From assembly GCA_963708625.1 (NCBI GenBank), contig CAVPSV010000002.1, forward strand, positions 186,001 to 250,000: DNA of 64,000 nucleotides, read 5' to 3'. Source of the DNA: DASXIF01 sp036498145. Lineage in GTDB: Bacteria; Actinomycetota; Actinomycetes; Mycobacteriales; Jatrophihabitantaceae. Shown piece after piece: positions 17,155 through 26,222 of the stretch; position 1 is the stretch's first letter; each line of letters begins with the position of its first letter. The position numbers were made by a program, and so were the translations under genes. The notes under the pieces were generated by a model. The model was given only the letters and a program-made list of their open reading frames with translations. It was not told the DNA's origin and made no database searches.

Positions 17155-17919
17155 GTGAGCGATCCCAGCGCGCGAACCCGTGGTCCAGCGGCGGGCGAGC
17201 GCGGCGTCAGCGAGCCGTATCGCCGGGTCCTGCTCAAGCTGTCGGGTGAGGTCTTCGGGGGCGGTTCGATCGGTGTCGACCCCGACGTCGTGCAGTCCAT
17301 TGCGCGGCAGGTGGCCACTGTCGTCAACGGCGGCACTCAGGTCGCGATCGTCGTCGGCGGCGGCAACTTCTTCCGCGGCGCCGAACTCTCGCAGCGCGGC
17401 ATGGATCGCGATCGCGCGGACTACATGGGCATGCTGGGCACGGTGCTGAACTGCCTGGCGCTGCAGGATTTCCTGGAGAAGCAAGGCGTGCCGACCCGTG
17501 TGCAGACCGCGATCGCGATGGGTCAGGTGGCCGAGCCGTACATCCCGCGACGGGCTGAGCGGCACCTGGAGAAGGGGCGTGTGGTCATCTTCGGCGCCGG
17601 CGCCGGGTTGCCGTACTTCAGCACCGACACGGTCGCGGCACAACGTGCGCTCGAGATTGGCTGCGAGGTGCTGCTGCTCGGCAAGAACGGTGTGGACGGT
17701 GTGTACGACGCCGATCCGCGCCGGGTGCCCGACGCCGTCCGGTTCGACACCATCACCTACGACGAGGTGCTGCGGCGAGGGCTCGACGTCGCCGACGCCA
17801 CCGCTTTCAGCCTGTGCCGTGACAACGGCATGCCGATCATCGTGTTCCAGCTCGCGGACGGCAACATCGCCCGCGTGGTCCGCGGTGAGAAGATCGGCAC
17901 CCGGGTGACCGGCGGGTGA
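17155..17919 (+). CDS. pyrH: UMP kinase
   Basis: PyrH phosphorylates UMP to UDP and is the hexameric, GTP-activated bacterial type. Blocks seen: RVLLKLSGEVFGGGSIGVDP (P-loop-like start of the amino acid kinase fold), VVGGGNFFRGAELSQRGMDR, DYMGMLGTVLNCLALQDFLE, GAGAGLPYFSTDTVAAQRAL and LLLGKNGVDGVYDADPR. 254 residues with a 20-residue unordered N-terminus. GTG at 17155 follows GAGGGG. It is followed by frr as usual. Confidence 0.97.
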   Translation: MSDPSARTRGPAAGERGVSEPYRRVLLKLSGEVFGGGSIGVDPDVVQSIARQVATVVNGGTQVAIVVGGGNFFRGAELSQRGMDRDRADYMGMLGTVLNCLALQDFLEKQGVPTRVQTAIAMGQVAEPYIPRRAERHLEKGRVVIFGAGAGLPYFSTDTVAAQRALEIGCEVLLLGKNGVDGVYDADPRRVPDAVRFDTITYDEVLRRGLDVADATAFSLCRDNGMPIIVFQLADGNIARVVRGEKIGTRVTGG

Positions 17920-17986
17920 GGCGGCGAAAATCGACGACCGTCGAGCTGATGTGCGGTCTGTCCGGGCCGCAGGACGAGGTGGAACT

Positions 17987-18544
17987 GTGATTGACGAGAC
18001 GCTGCTCGAGGCTGAGGAGAAGATGGAGAAGGCGGTGCATGTCGCGCACGAGGAACTGGCCGGCCTGCGCACCGGCCGAGCCACCCCCAATGCCTTCGCC
18101 CGGCTGGTGGTCGACTACTACGGCGCGCCCACGCCGATTCCGCAGATGGCTTCGGTGAACATCCCCGAGGCCCGGATGGCTGTCATCAAGCCCTACGACA
18201 TCTCCCAGCTCCCGGCCATCGAGAAGGCGATCCGCGACAGCGACCTCGGCGTCAACCCGAGCAACGACGGCACCGTCATCCGGGTCGTCTTCCCGCAGCT
18301 GACCGAAGAGCGACGCCGTGAGCTGGTGAAGGTTGCCAAGACGAAGGGCGAGGACGGCAAGATCTCCATCCGTTCGGTCCGCAGGCACACCAAGGATGTG
18401 CTCGACAAGATGGCCAAGGACGGCGAAGTAGGTGAGGACGACGTCCACCGCGCCGAGGCTGAGCTGGACAAACTGACCGCTCAGTACACCCACCACGTGG
18501 ACGAAGCGGTCAAGGCCAAGGAAGCCGAACTGCTCGAGGTCTAG
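17987..18544 (+). CDS. frr: Ribosome recycling factor
   Basis: RRF splits post-termination ribosomes with EF-G. The 185-residue protein has the triple-helix bundle signature LAGLRTGRATPNAF, the domain II block VDYYGAPTPIPQMASVNIPE and the return helices LTEERRRELVKVAKTKGEDG and ISIRSVRRHTKDVLDKM. GTG at 17987 is chosen for the GAGGTGG ribosome-binding site and because it gives exactly the family length. Confidence 0.98.
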   Translation: MIDETLLEAEEKMEKAVHVAHEELAGLRTGRATPNAFARLVVDYYGAPTPIPQMASVNIPEARMAVIKPYDISQLPAIEKAIRDSDLGVNPSNDGTVIRVVFPQLTEERRRELVKVAKTKGEDGKISIRSVRRHTKDVLDKMAKDGEVGEDDVHRAEAELDKLTAQYTHHVDEAVKAKEAELLEV

Positions 18545-18549
18545 AGGCC

Positions 18550-19401
18550 GTGACTAGAGCCGGGCGGGACTTTGCCGTGGGTGAACCGAAGACGTCTCGC
18601 GCCGGCCGTGACCTGCGCGCGGCGATAGGCGTCGGGCTCGGGCTCGGCGCGGTCATCCTGATCACCCTGTTCGCCTATCGCCCGAGCTTCGCGGTGCTCG
18701 TTGCGCTCGCCGTCGGCGTCGGCAGTTACGAACTCACCCGGGCGTTCGCGGTCTCCGGCGCCCGGCCGTCCTTGGCCCCGATCGCGGTGGGTGGTGTCGC
18801 CATGCTCGCCGCCGCGTGGTCGCGTGGCAGTCAGGGCCTGGTGATCGCACTGCTGCTCACCGTGTGCGGGATCGTGGTGTGGCGCATCGCCGACGGCACG
18901 GTCGGCTACGCGCGCGACGTCGGCATCTCCGTCCTGATCGTGCTCTACCTACCCGCATTGGCCGCGTTCGCGGTGCTCGGCGTGCACCCGCACGACGGTG
19001 CGGCTCGCATCCTGGCGTTCCTGGTGACCGTCGTCTGCAGCGACACCGGCGGCTACGCGACCGGCGTGTTCCTCGGCCGGCATCCACTCGCGCCGATCGT
19101 CTCCAAGGGCAAGACCTGGGAAGGCTTCGCCGGATCGGTGATTTTCTGTGTCGCCTCCGGTGTGCTCTTCCTGACCCTTACCTTTCACCAGGCATGGTGG
19201 AAGGGCGCCCTGTTCGGGGCTGCCATCGTGGTGACGGCAACCGTCGGCGACCTGGGCGAATCGATGATCAAGCGGGAGCTCGGCGTGAAGGACATGGGGC
19301 ACCTGCTGCCCGGCCACGGCGGGATCATGGATCGGTTGGACTCGATGCTGCCGTGCGCCGCGGTGGCGTACTTGCTGCTCTCGCACTTCGCGCCGGTCTA
19401 G
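18550..19401 (+). CDS. cdsA: Phosphatidate cytidylyltransferase
   Basis: CdsA makes CDP-diacylglycerol from phosphatidate and CTP, the branch point of phospholipid synthesis. The 283-residue protein has about eight membrane segments after a short basic N-terminus. The C-terminal signature reads GDLGESMIKRELGVKDMGHL, followed by LPGHGGIMDRLDSML. The SDTGGYATGVFLGRH and KGKTWEGFAGS blocks carry further active-site residues. Starts five bases after frr, so it is probably co-transcribed. Confidence 0.96.
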   Translation: MTRAGRDFAVGEPKTSRAGRDLRAAIGVGLGLGAVILITLFAYRPSFAVLVALAVGVGSYELTRAFAVSGARPSLAPIAVGGVAMLAAAWSRGSQGLVIALLLTVCGIVVWRIADGTVGYARDVGISVLIVLYLPALAAFAVLGVHPHDGAARILAFLVTVVCSDTGGYATGVFLGRHPLAPIVSKGKTWEGFAGSVIFCVASGVLFLTLTFHQAWWKGALFGAAIVVTATVGDLGESMIKRELGVKDMGHLLPGHGGIMDRLDSMLPCAAVAYLLLSHFAPV

Positions 19402-19486
19402 CGCAGGGCGTGCCAGCGCGCGGCGTGCCGGCGCAAGCCTGCGCGCGTACCACGGCGTCCCAGATCTTTGGGAGGATTGAGCTGTC

Positions 19487-20605
19487 ATGACGTCCCTTCC
19501 GCTTGTTTTCGATGCGCCGCCGCGAGCGATGCCGCCGCGCCACCTCGCCGACCTCACCTCGGCCGAGAGGCGCGCGGCGGTCGCCGAGCTGGGGTTGCCC
19601 GGGTTCCGCGCCGACCAGCTCAGCCGGCATTACTTCGGCCGGCTGGACCGCGACGCGGCCACCATGACCGATCTGCCGCCATCGACGCGCACCTCGCTCG
19701 GCGAGGCGTTGCTGCCGCCGTTGCTGAGCGAGGTGCGGCATCTGCAGACGGACGCCGGCACCACCCGCAAGTCGCTGTGGCGCCTGCATGACGCCACGCT
19801 GGTGGAGAGTGTGCTGATGCGCTACCCGGCCCATGGCCGGCGCGCCGAGCGGATCACCGTCTGCGTCAGCAGCCAAGCCGGCTGCGGTATGGCGTGTCCG
19901 TTCTGCGCGACGGGCCAGGGTGGATTGACCCGCAACCTGTCCACCGCGGAGATCGTCGAACAGGTCGTCGCGGCGGCTCGTACCGTGCGCGACGGTGAGA
20001 TGCCGGGCGGGACCGGCAGGTTGTCGAATGTCGTGTTCATGGGCATGGGCGAGCCGCTGGCCAACTACAACCGGCTCGTCGCGGCACTGCGGCGCCTGGT
20101 CGATCCGTCGCCCGCCGGCCTGGGCATGTCACAACGGTCGATCACGGTCTCGACGGTCGGGCTGGTGCCGGCGATCGACAAGCTCGCGGACGAGAATCTC
20201 AACGTCACGCTCGCGGTGTCGCTGCATGCGCCGGATGACGAACTGCGCGACACGCTCGTGCCGGTGAACACGCGCTGGCCGGTACGTGAGGTGCTCGCGG
20301 CGGCGGACGTGTACGCGGCGCGCACCGGGCGGCGCTACTCCATCGAGTACGCGATGATCCGCGATATCAACGATCAGCCGGCGCGGGCCGACCTGCTCGG
20401 ACGCCTCCTGAGTACCCGACTGACCCACGTCAACCTCATCCCGCTCAACCCGACGCCCGGTTCGGCGTGGGACGCCTCGCCGAAGCCGGTCCAGGAGGAG
20501 TTCGTGCGTCGGTTGCAGGCCCATGGCGTGCCGGTGACCGTCCGGGACACCCGCGGCCGTGACATCGACGGGGCCTGCGGTCAACTCGCCGCGCAGGACG
20601 GCTGA
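19487..20605 (+). CDS. rlmN: Dual-specificity RNA methyltransferase RlmN
   Basis: RlmN makes m2A at position 2503 of 23S rRNA and at position 37 of some tRNAs by a radical-SAM mechanism. The [4Fe-4S] cysteines are Cys133, Cys137 and Cys140 in CGMACPFCATG. Other blocks: NVVFMGMGEPLANYN, ITVSTVGLVPAIDKLA, VSLHAPDDELRDTLVPVN and NLIPLNPTPGS. The C-terminal VTVRDTRGRDIDGACGQL holds the second conserved Cys used in methyl transfer. 372 residues, complete. GGGAGGA lies 10 bases before the ATG. Confidence 0.97.
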   Translation: MTSLPLVFDAPPRAMPPRHLADLTSAERRAAVAELGLPGFRADQLSRHYFGRLDRDAATMTDLPPSTRTSLGEALLPPLLSEVRHLQTDAGTTRKSLWRLHDATLVESVLMRYPAHGRRAERITVCVSSQAGCGMACPFCATGQGGLTRNLSTAEIVEQVVAAARTVRDGEMPGGTGRLSNVVFMGMGEPLANYNRLVAALRRLVDPSPAGLGMSQRSITVSTVGLVPAIDKLADENLNVTLAVSLHAPDDELRDTLVPVNTRWPVREVLAAADVYAARTGRRYSIEYAMIRDINDQPARADLLGRLLSTRLTHVNLIPLNPTPGSAWDASPKPVQEEFVRRLQAHGVPVTVRDTRGRDIDGACGQLAAQDG

Positions 20606-20637
20606 CGCCGGCGCACGGGGAGCCAGCAGCACGGACT

Positions 20638-20676
20638 CCAGCGGCGCTGTGGCCAGCTCGACCACAGCGCCGCTGG
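20638..20676. terminator. Bidirectional terminator between rlmN and the MFS exporter
   Basis: A perfect 15-base stem (CCAGCGGCGCTGTGG at 20638-20652 with 20662-20676) and a 9-base loop sit exactly in the 73-base gap between two converging genes. It can serve both strands. Confidence 0.85.
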
Positions 20677-20678
20677 GA

Positions 20679-22181
20679 TCACACCTCGACGGTCTCGGCC
20701 ACCGGTTCGGGCTCGGCGAGCTGAGCCGGACGATGCCGGATCGCCAGCACGATCACCGCGAACGTCAGCGCCAGCAATACCGCCGATCCGGTGAAGGCGG
20801 CCGCGATCGCGTGGGCAAGGTCGTGCTGCTGTTGCTGCACCACGCCCAGACCGCGCACGGGGTGGCGCGCTGCGTGCTTGCTCGCGCTGCCGAACAACGT
20901 GACCAGGACGCCGAGCCCGAGCGCGCCACCGACCTGCTGGCTGACGTTGACCAGACCTGAGGCCGCGCCCGCATCCTGCGGGGCCACCCCGGCCAGCGAT
21001 GCCGTTGTCAGCGGGATGAACGCCACGCCCATGCCGAGGCCGAGGAAGAACATCGGCACGACGATGTCGGGCCAGTACTGGCTCGTTGCCGAGAGCCTGC
21101 TCAGCGCGATCATGCTGATCAGCGCCACACCCTCGCCTGCGATCATCAACCGGCGCGGACCGAACCGGTCGGTGACGCGCGGTACCACCCGGACCATTGC
21201 GAACAGCGCCACCGTCATCGGCAGGAACGCGAAACCGGCCTTGAGCGGGCTGTAGTCCCGGACACCCTGCAAGAACTGGGTGAGGAAGAAGAACATCCCG
21301 AACATGCCGCCCACCAGCAACAGGCGGGCCAGATAGGACGCGCTGCGGGACCGGCTCGCGAACAGCCGCAGCGGTGTGATCGGCTGCTCGGCCCGCAGTT
21401 CAGTGCGTACGAACAGCACCAGCAGGCTCACCCCGGCCGCGAACGCGGCGACGGTCACCGGATCGCTCCAGCCGTCGGAGGCGGCACGCACGAGGCCGTA
21501 CACGATGCTCGACATCCCGAGCGTCGAGGAGATCGCGCCGGTCAGGTCGAAGTGCCCGGGCCTGCGCTCGGTCTCCGGCAGGAACCGGGGGGCGAGTAGC
21601 ACCAGGGCGATGCCGATCGGCACGTTGATGAACAGCGACCAGCGCCAGGACGCCCAGTCGGTGAGCATGCCGCCGAGCACCAGGCCGACACTCGCGCCGC
21701 CGGAACTCACTGCGGAGTACAGGCCGATCGCACGGAGCCGCTGCGGACCCTCGGGGAACGAGGAAGTGAGCAGCGCGAGGGTGGACGGTGCCGCGATGGC
21801 AGCCCCGACGCCTTGTAATGCACGTGCGCTCAGCAGCCAGACGCCGGTGGTCGCCAGACCGCCGAGTAGCGATGCCGCGGTGAACACGGCGATGCCGGCG
21901 ATGAAGACCCGGCGCCGGCCGAGAATGTCGCCGACCCGGGCACCGAGCAGCAGCAGGCCGCCAAAGGTCAGGCTGTAGATGTTCTGCACCCAGGACAGGC
22001 TCGTGGCCGAGAAGTGCAGCGACGTGTGGATCTTGGGTAGGGCGATGGTGACGATGGTGGCGTCCAGAATCACCATCAGCTGGCAGGTCAGGATCAGGGC
22101 CAGGGCCAGCCGCCGGCGAGTCGCGCCGGGGTCGGTCTCGACCGCCGAGATCGAGGAGGTATGGGTCAGCGAGGCGGTCAT
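20679..22181 (-). CDS. MFS drug exporter, DHA2 (EmrB/QacA) family
   Basis: A 500-residue proton-coupled exporter with about 14 membrane helices. Typical motifs: MVILDATIVTIALPKIHTSL in helix 1, GARVGDILGRRRVFIAGI (motif A, loop 2-3), ARALQGVGAAIAAPSTLALL and the motif C region VLGGMLTDWASWRWSLFINV. ATG at 22181 is preferred over an upstream in-frame start because AAGGGA lies upstream of it. It is transcribed divergently from a TetR gene, with an inverted repeat between them, so repression by that TetR protein with release by a toxic ligand is likely. Confidence 0.92.
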   Translation of the reverse strand: MTASLTHTSSISAVETDPGATRRRLALALILTCQLMVILDATIVTIALPKIHTSLHFSATSLSWVQNIYSLTFGGLLLLGARVGDILGRRRVFIAGIAVFTAASLLGGLATTGVWLLSARALQGVGAAIAAPSTLALLTSSFPEGPQRLRAIGLYSAVSSGGASVGLVLGGMLTDWASWRWSLFINVPIGIALVLLAPRFLPETERRPGHFDLTGAISSTLGMSSIVYGLVRAASDGWSDPVTVAAFAAGVSLLVLFVRTELRAEQPITPLRLFASRSRSASYLARLLLVGGMFGMFFFLTQFLQGVRDYSPLKAGFAFLPMTVALFAMVRVVPRVTDRFGPRRLMIAGEGVALISMIALSRLSATSQYWPDIVVPMFFLGLGMGVAFIPLTTASLAGVAPQDAGAASGLVNVSQQVGGALGLGVLVTLFGSASKHAARHPVRGLGVVQQQQHDLAHAIAAAFTGSAVLLALTFAVIVLAIRHRPAQLAEPEPVAETVEV

Positions 22182-22234
22182 GAGTAGCGTGTGGTCCCTT
22201 CGCAACGTTCGGTTTCGTGATAAAGTGGAGGCCT

Positions 22235-22265
22235 CCTCCGGAACACTACCGGAGGCAGCCTCCGG
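22235..22265. promoter_or_regulatory. Candidate TetR operator in the divergent promoter region
   Basis: CCTCCGG (22235-22241) and CCGGAGG (22249-22255) form an inverted repeat with a 7-base spacer. A third copy CCTCCGG follows at 22259-22265. The site lies between the divergent MFS and TetR genes and beside an AT-rich GATAAAGT that could be a -10 box. Confidence 0.65.
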
Positions 22266-22327
22266 TTAGCAAGTGCATTAATTTGCCGGGGGGCGGCCCC
22301 TGGACCCGACGTGTTGGGAATCGATCG

Positions 22328-22915
22328 ATGACGCTCAGCGAGGACATCGCAGCCGAGTTGCGGGTCCGGCGTCCCATGCGCGCGGATGCCCGGCGCAACT
22401 ACGACAAACTGCTCGCCGCGGGCCGCGAGGCATTCACCGAAAACGGCGCCGAGGCTTCACTGGAAGACATCGCCAGCCGCGCCGGCGTCGGTGTCGGCAC
22501 GTTGTACCGGCACTTTCCGAACCGCCAAGCCCTGATCGAGGCCGTCTACGTCGGCGAGGTCGAGGCGTTGTGCGAATCGGCCGCTGATCTCGCCGACCGG
22601 GCACCGTGGGATGCCCTGTCAGGCTGGTTCGCCCGGTTCGTCGACTACGTGGCCACCAAGCAGGCTCTGATCGAAGAGATGATGGCCACGATCAGCCGGG
22701 ACGCGCCGGTCTTCCGCACCTGCCACGACGCGATCTTCGCCGCCGGCGAGCCGTTGCTGAAGCGTGCTCAGGATGCCGGCGTGGTGCGCTCGGACGTCGA
22801 GCTGTACGACGTGATCCGGCTCGTCAGCGGTATCACGATGATCAAAACCGCCAGCCCTGAGGAGAAGCGTCGCATCCTCGCGGTCGCGTTGGACGGCCTG
22901 CGTTACAAGGGATGA
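22328..22915 (+). CDS. TetR family transcriptional regulator
   Basis: A 195-residue repressor. The N-terminal helix-turn-helix is ASLEDIASRAGVGVGTLYRH (about residues 44-63), followed by FPNRQALIEAVYVGEVEAL, and the C-terminal ligand domain is all helical. The neighbouring divergent exporter is the likely target. The last 13 bases overlap the end of the converging flavin-oxidase-like gene. Confidence 0.93.
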   Translation: MTLSEDIAAELRVRRPMRADARRNYDKLLAAGREAFTENGAEASLEDIASRAGVGVGTLYRHFPNRQALIEAVYVGEVEALCESAADLADRAPWDALSGWFARFVDYVATKQALIEEMMATISRDAPVFRTCHDAIFAAGEPLLKRAQDAGVVRSDVELYDVIRLVSGITMIKTASPEEKRRILAVALDGLRYKG

Positions 22916-23604
22916 CGTAGCAGTCGCCGAACCGATTCGGGCAATGCGATCCCGGCACGCAGGTCGGGAGCAGGGCGAGGTTCGGTGTGTACGACGACCG
23001 AGGGCACCACGCCCGCCCACGCATCGCCGTTGACATCGTCCTCGGGGTCTTCCGGCCACTTGTCGGAGACCTTCACCGACCATTCCTCGATGTCCAACGC
23101 CAGCACCAACGTCGCGCTCAACTCGCGATCGTGCGGAGCGCGCAGCTCTGCCACTCGTCCTGGCAGCAAGGCGTCGGTGATCAGGTCGAGTGCCCGCGCC
23201 TTGTCCCGGGCGCCCAGCTCGGTGCAGCGGCCGAACAGCACCGCGCTGCGATAGTGCACCGACGACTCGAACGCCGAGCGCGCCACGACCAGGCCGTCGA
23301 CTGCGGTGACCGCCAGAGTTGTCGGCGCGCCCGCCGCCAACGCCCGTAGCCAGGGCGAGCCGGTCGAGCCGTGCGCGAGTACCCGGTCACCGTCGCGGAC
23401 CACCGCGGTCGGCAGGATGCGGGGTTCGCCGTCCGGACCGACGAATGCGAAGTGGCCGACGTGCGTGCTGTCCAGCAGCGCGTCGAGTTCCGCACGCTCG
23501 GTTCGCCCCTTCTCCCGGAGCCGGGTGATCCTGGTCCGGTCCCGCCGCCCGGCCGGCGAGCCCGCACCGGAACCGACAGCCGCATCCTCGGACGCTGTGC
23601 TCAT
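22903..23604 (-). CDS. Pyridoxamine 5'-phosphate oxidase-like FMN-binding protein
   Basis: A 233-residue split-barrel protein of the Pyridox_ox_2 type. The blocks VGHFAFVGPDGEPRILPTAV, HGSTGSPWLRALAAGAPTTL and FESSVHYRSAVLFGRCTEL are the FMN-binding barrel strands. Family members bind FMN or F420 or have lost cofactor binding, so the reaction cannot be named. Its start overlaps the stop of the upstream FAD oxidase by four bases (ATGA), so the two are translated together and may act in the same pathway. Confidence 0.85.
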   Translation of the reverse strand: MSTASEDAAVGSGAGSPAGRRDRTRITRLREKGRTERAELDALLDSTHVGHFAFVGPDGEPRILPTAVVRDGDRVLAHGSTGSPWLRALAAGAPTTLAVTAVDGLVVARSAFESSVHYRSAVLFGRCTELGARDKARALDLITDALLPGRVAELRAPHDRELSATLVLALDIEEWSVKVSDKWPEDPEDDVNGDAWAGVVPSVVVHTEPRPAPDLRAGIALPESVRRLLRHPL

Positions 23605-24965
23605 CGACCCATCATGGCGTCCACCACGCCGGCCACCCGGGACGCCCGCCCGGTGCGTGCTTCCACTTCATCGGCACGCGCCACCGCGCGCAGGGCGACG
23701 TTCGCGCCGAGCCAGCGAAACGGCTCAGGCGCCCAGTTGCGTGAGTGGTGGCCCACCCAGGGCAGCTCGGTCAGCGGGCCGTGCCCGCCGGTGACCAATT
23801 CGGCAAGCGTGCGCCCAGCCAGATTCGCCGTCGACACCCCGTCGCCCACATAGCCGCCGGCCCAACCGAGGCCGGTGATCGGGTCGAAGCCCACGCAGGC
23901 GTGCCAATCGCGTGCGACACCGAGCGGGCCACCCCACCGATGTGTTGTCCGGGCGTGCGAGAGCACCGGAAACAGCTCCCGCAGCGCAGTGTCCAGAGCC
24001 GCGAACACCTTCGGCGCACGGTCATAGGACGGTTCGATCCTCGAGCCCCAGTGATATGGCGCGCCGCGGCCGCCGAACACCATCCGCCCGCCGGCCGTGC
24101 GCTGCCCATAGACGATGAGGTGGCGGTGATCGCTGAAAGTCTCGCGGTGGCGCAGACCGATCTCGTCCCAGACGGAGGCTGGCAGCGGCTCGGTGGCGAC
24201 GATGAGCGAATACACCGGGGCGATGGCCCGGCGCAGACCCGGCAGCCGCGCGGTGAAGCCTTCGGTAGCGCGCACCACCCGGTCGGCGCGGACGCAGCCC
24301 CGGGTCGTCTCGACCACGCCGGGGCGGATCGCGATGGCGCGAGAGTGCTCGTACAGACGTGCCCCGCGCGCGACGACCACGTCCGCGAGTCCACGCACCA
24401 GCTTCGCCGGCTGCAACGCGGCGCAGTGCGGTGTGTAGGTGGCGCCGAGGACGCCAGCGGCGCGCAAGCGTGCGTGCGCGGCGTGCTGGTCGAGCAGTTC
24501 GACGTCCAGACCGAACCGCGCGGATTCGGCGGCCTCCTCTTCGGCGCGGTGCAACTGGGCCGCCGATCGGGCCAGCACGATCGTGCCGCCGTGCGCAATA
24601 TCGGCCTCGATGCCTTCGGTAGCGCAGATCCGGCGCACCTCGGCGATCGAGGAGCGCATCGCGAGGTACTGCGCCCGGGCACGGCGCTCGCCGACCTCCG
24701 CGGCCAGCCTCGCGGCACTGACCGGGTAGAGGGCTGAACACCAACCGCCGTTGCGGCCGGAGGCGCCGAAGCCGGCGATCTCCGCCTCGATCAGCACCAC
24801 CTGCAGCGACGGGTCCCGCTGCAGCAGGTAGTACGCGGTCCACAGTCCGGTGTATCCGGCGCCCACGATCGCCACGTCGGCGCTCACGTCGCCGGGTAGC
24901 GGCGGACGCGGTTGCACTGCGTCTAGTTCGTCGAACCAGAGCGAGAGACTCCGCTGATCGGACAC
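23601..24965 (-). CDS. FAD-dependent amine or amino acid oxidoreductase (DAO family)
   Basis: A 454-residue D-amino-acid-oxidase-fold protein. The dinucleotide-binding motif is VAIVGAGYTGLWTAYYLL at about residues 30-47, followed by the acidic LIEAEIAGFGASGRNGGW. The C-terminal FAD block is ACVGFDPITGLGWAGGYVGD and GVSTANLAGRTLAEL. The organisation resembles PuuB/OrdL-type gamma-glutamylputrescine oxidases. Neighbours are alanine dehydrogenase, a class III aminotransferase and an APC permease, which fits oxidation of an imported amine. The exact substrate is not shown by sequence. Confidence 0.88.
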   Translation of the reverse strand: MSDQRSLSLWFDELDAVQPRPPLPGDVSADVAIVGAGYTGLWTAYYLLQRDPSLQVVLIEAEIAGFGASGRNGGWCSALYPVSAARLAAEVGERRARAQYLAMRSSIAEVRRICATEGIEADIAHGGTIVLARSAAQLHRAEEEAAESARFGLDVELLDQHAAHARLRAAGVLGATYTPHCAALQPAKLVRGLADVVVARGARLYEHSRAIAIRPGVVETTRGCVRADRVVRATEGFTARLPGLRRAIAPVYSLIVATEPLPASVWDEIGLRHRETFSDHRHLIVYGQRTAGGRMVFGGRGAPYHWGSRIEPSYDRAPKVFAALDTALRELFPVLSHARTTHRWGGPLGVARDWHACVGFDPITGLGWAGGYVGDGVSTANLAGRTLAELVTGGHGPLTELPWVGHHSRNWAPEPFRWLGANVALRAVARADEVEARTGRASRVAGVVDAMMGR

Positions 24966-24987
24966 CCCGGCGCGACGCCGCGACGGC

Positions 24988-26103
24988 TCAGCCGAGGATT
25001 TCGGCGAGCGGGGTCCACCGGTATCCGTGCGCCTCGGCGACCGGTTCGTTGGTCAGGGCGCCCTCGTGCGTGTTCAGGCCCAGTGCGAGCGGGTGGTCGG
25101 CGCGCAGCGCGTCACGCCAGCCGCGATTGGCTAGCTCGACCGCATACGGCAGCGTGACGTTCGTCAGCGCGTAGGTGGATGTGTGCGGTACCGCGCCCGG
25201 CATGTTCGCGACGCAGTAGAACACCGAGTTGTGCACCCGGTAGGTGGGTTCGGCGTGCGTGGTGGGACGCGAGTCCTCGAAACAGCCACCCTGGTCGATG
25301 GAGATGTCCACGAGCACCGAACCGGACTTCATCCGGGAGACGAGCTCGTTGCTCACCAGCTTCGGTGCCTTTGCGCCGGGGATCAGCACGGCGCCGATGA
25401 CCAGGTCCGCATCCAGACACGCCTGCTCGATCTCGTAGGCGTTCGAGGTGACCGTCTGGCAGTGGCCCTGGTAGATGGCGTCCATCTGCCGCAGCCGCGC
25501 CACGTTCCTGTCCAGCAGCAGCACCTCGGCCTGCATGCCGAGGGCGATCGCCGCCGCGTTCTGCCCGGAGACACCGGCACCGATCACTACCACCTTGGCC
25601 GCGTAGACGCCCGGGACACCGCCCATCAGAGTGCCGCGTCCGCCGCCCTGGCGCATCAGGTGATACGAGCCCACCTGCGGTGCGAGCCGGCCCGCCACCT
25701 CCGACATGGGCGCGAGCAGGGGGAGCGAGCCGTCGGGCAGCTGGACGGTCTCGTAGGCGATGCCGGTGGTGCCGGCGGCGAGGAGGGCATCGGTGCACGC
25801 CTTGTCCGCGGCCAGGTGCAGGTAGGTGAACAGCACCTGGTCCTTGCGCATGCGGTGGTATTCCTCGGCGATCGGCTCCTTCACCTTGAGCACCATCTCG
25901 CCCTCGGCCCACACGTCGTCGGCCGTCGGCAGGATGCGGGCCCCGGCGGCCACGAAGTCCTCGTTCGGAATGGACGAACCAACGCCGGCGTCACGCTCGA
26001 GCAACACCTGATGGCCGTTGCGCACCAGCTCGTGTACGCCGGACGGCGTGATGGCCACGCGGTACTCGTGATTCTTGACCTCGCGGGGGATGCCGATCTT
26101 CAT
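24988..26103 (-). CDS. ald: Alanine dehydrogenase
   Basis: Ald interconverts L-alanine and pyruvate plus ammonia with NAD. The 371-residue protein matches the family throughout: MKIGIPREVKNHEYRVAITP, MVLKVKEPIAEEY (with the substrate-binding Lys), FTYLHLAADK (with the catalytic-region His), VVIGAGVSGQNAAAIALGM (NAD-binding glycine loop) and VDISIDQGGCFEDSRPTTH. It is divergent from an Lrp-type gene, the arrangement known for ald and aldR in mycobacteria. Activation by AldR with alanine is therefore likely. GAAAGG precedes the ATG. Confidence 0.97.
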   Translation of the reverse strand: MKIGIPREVKNHEYRVAITPSGVHELVRNGHQVLLERDAGVGSSIPNEDFVAAGARILPTADDVWAEGEMVLKVKEPIAEEYHRMRKDQVLFTYLHLAADKACTDALLAAGTTGIAYETVQLPDGSLPLLAPMSEVAGRLAPQVGSYHLMRQGGGRGTLMGGVPGVYAAKVVVIGAGVSGQNAAAIALGMQAEVLLLDRNVARLRQMDAIYQGHCQTVTSNAYEIEQACLDADLVIGAVLIPGAKAPKLVSNELVSRMKSGSVLVDISIDQGGCFEDSRPTTHAEPTYRVHNSVFYCVANMPGAVPHTSTYALTNVTLPYAVELANRGWRDALRADHPLALGLNTHEGALTNEPVAEAHGYRWTPLAEILG

Positions 26104-26210
26104 TGCTCACGTGCCTTTCGTTGTCCGGGCGCGACGGCGCCGACTCGGTGCCCCACGCCATATGATGAAGGATCGGTCAATGGCAGGCCAGTGCGCCGAA
26201 TAAGATTCTG

Positions 26211-26216
26211 TACTCT
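26211..26216 (+). promoter_or_regulatory. -10 box of a leaderless aldR transcript
   Basis: TACTCT lies six bases before the ATG of aldR, the spacing expected when transcription starts at the start codon. No ribosome-binding site is present, which agrees. Confidence 0.6.
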
Positions 26217-26222
26217 TGATTC

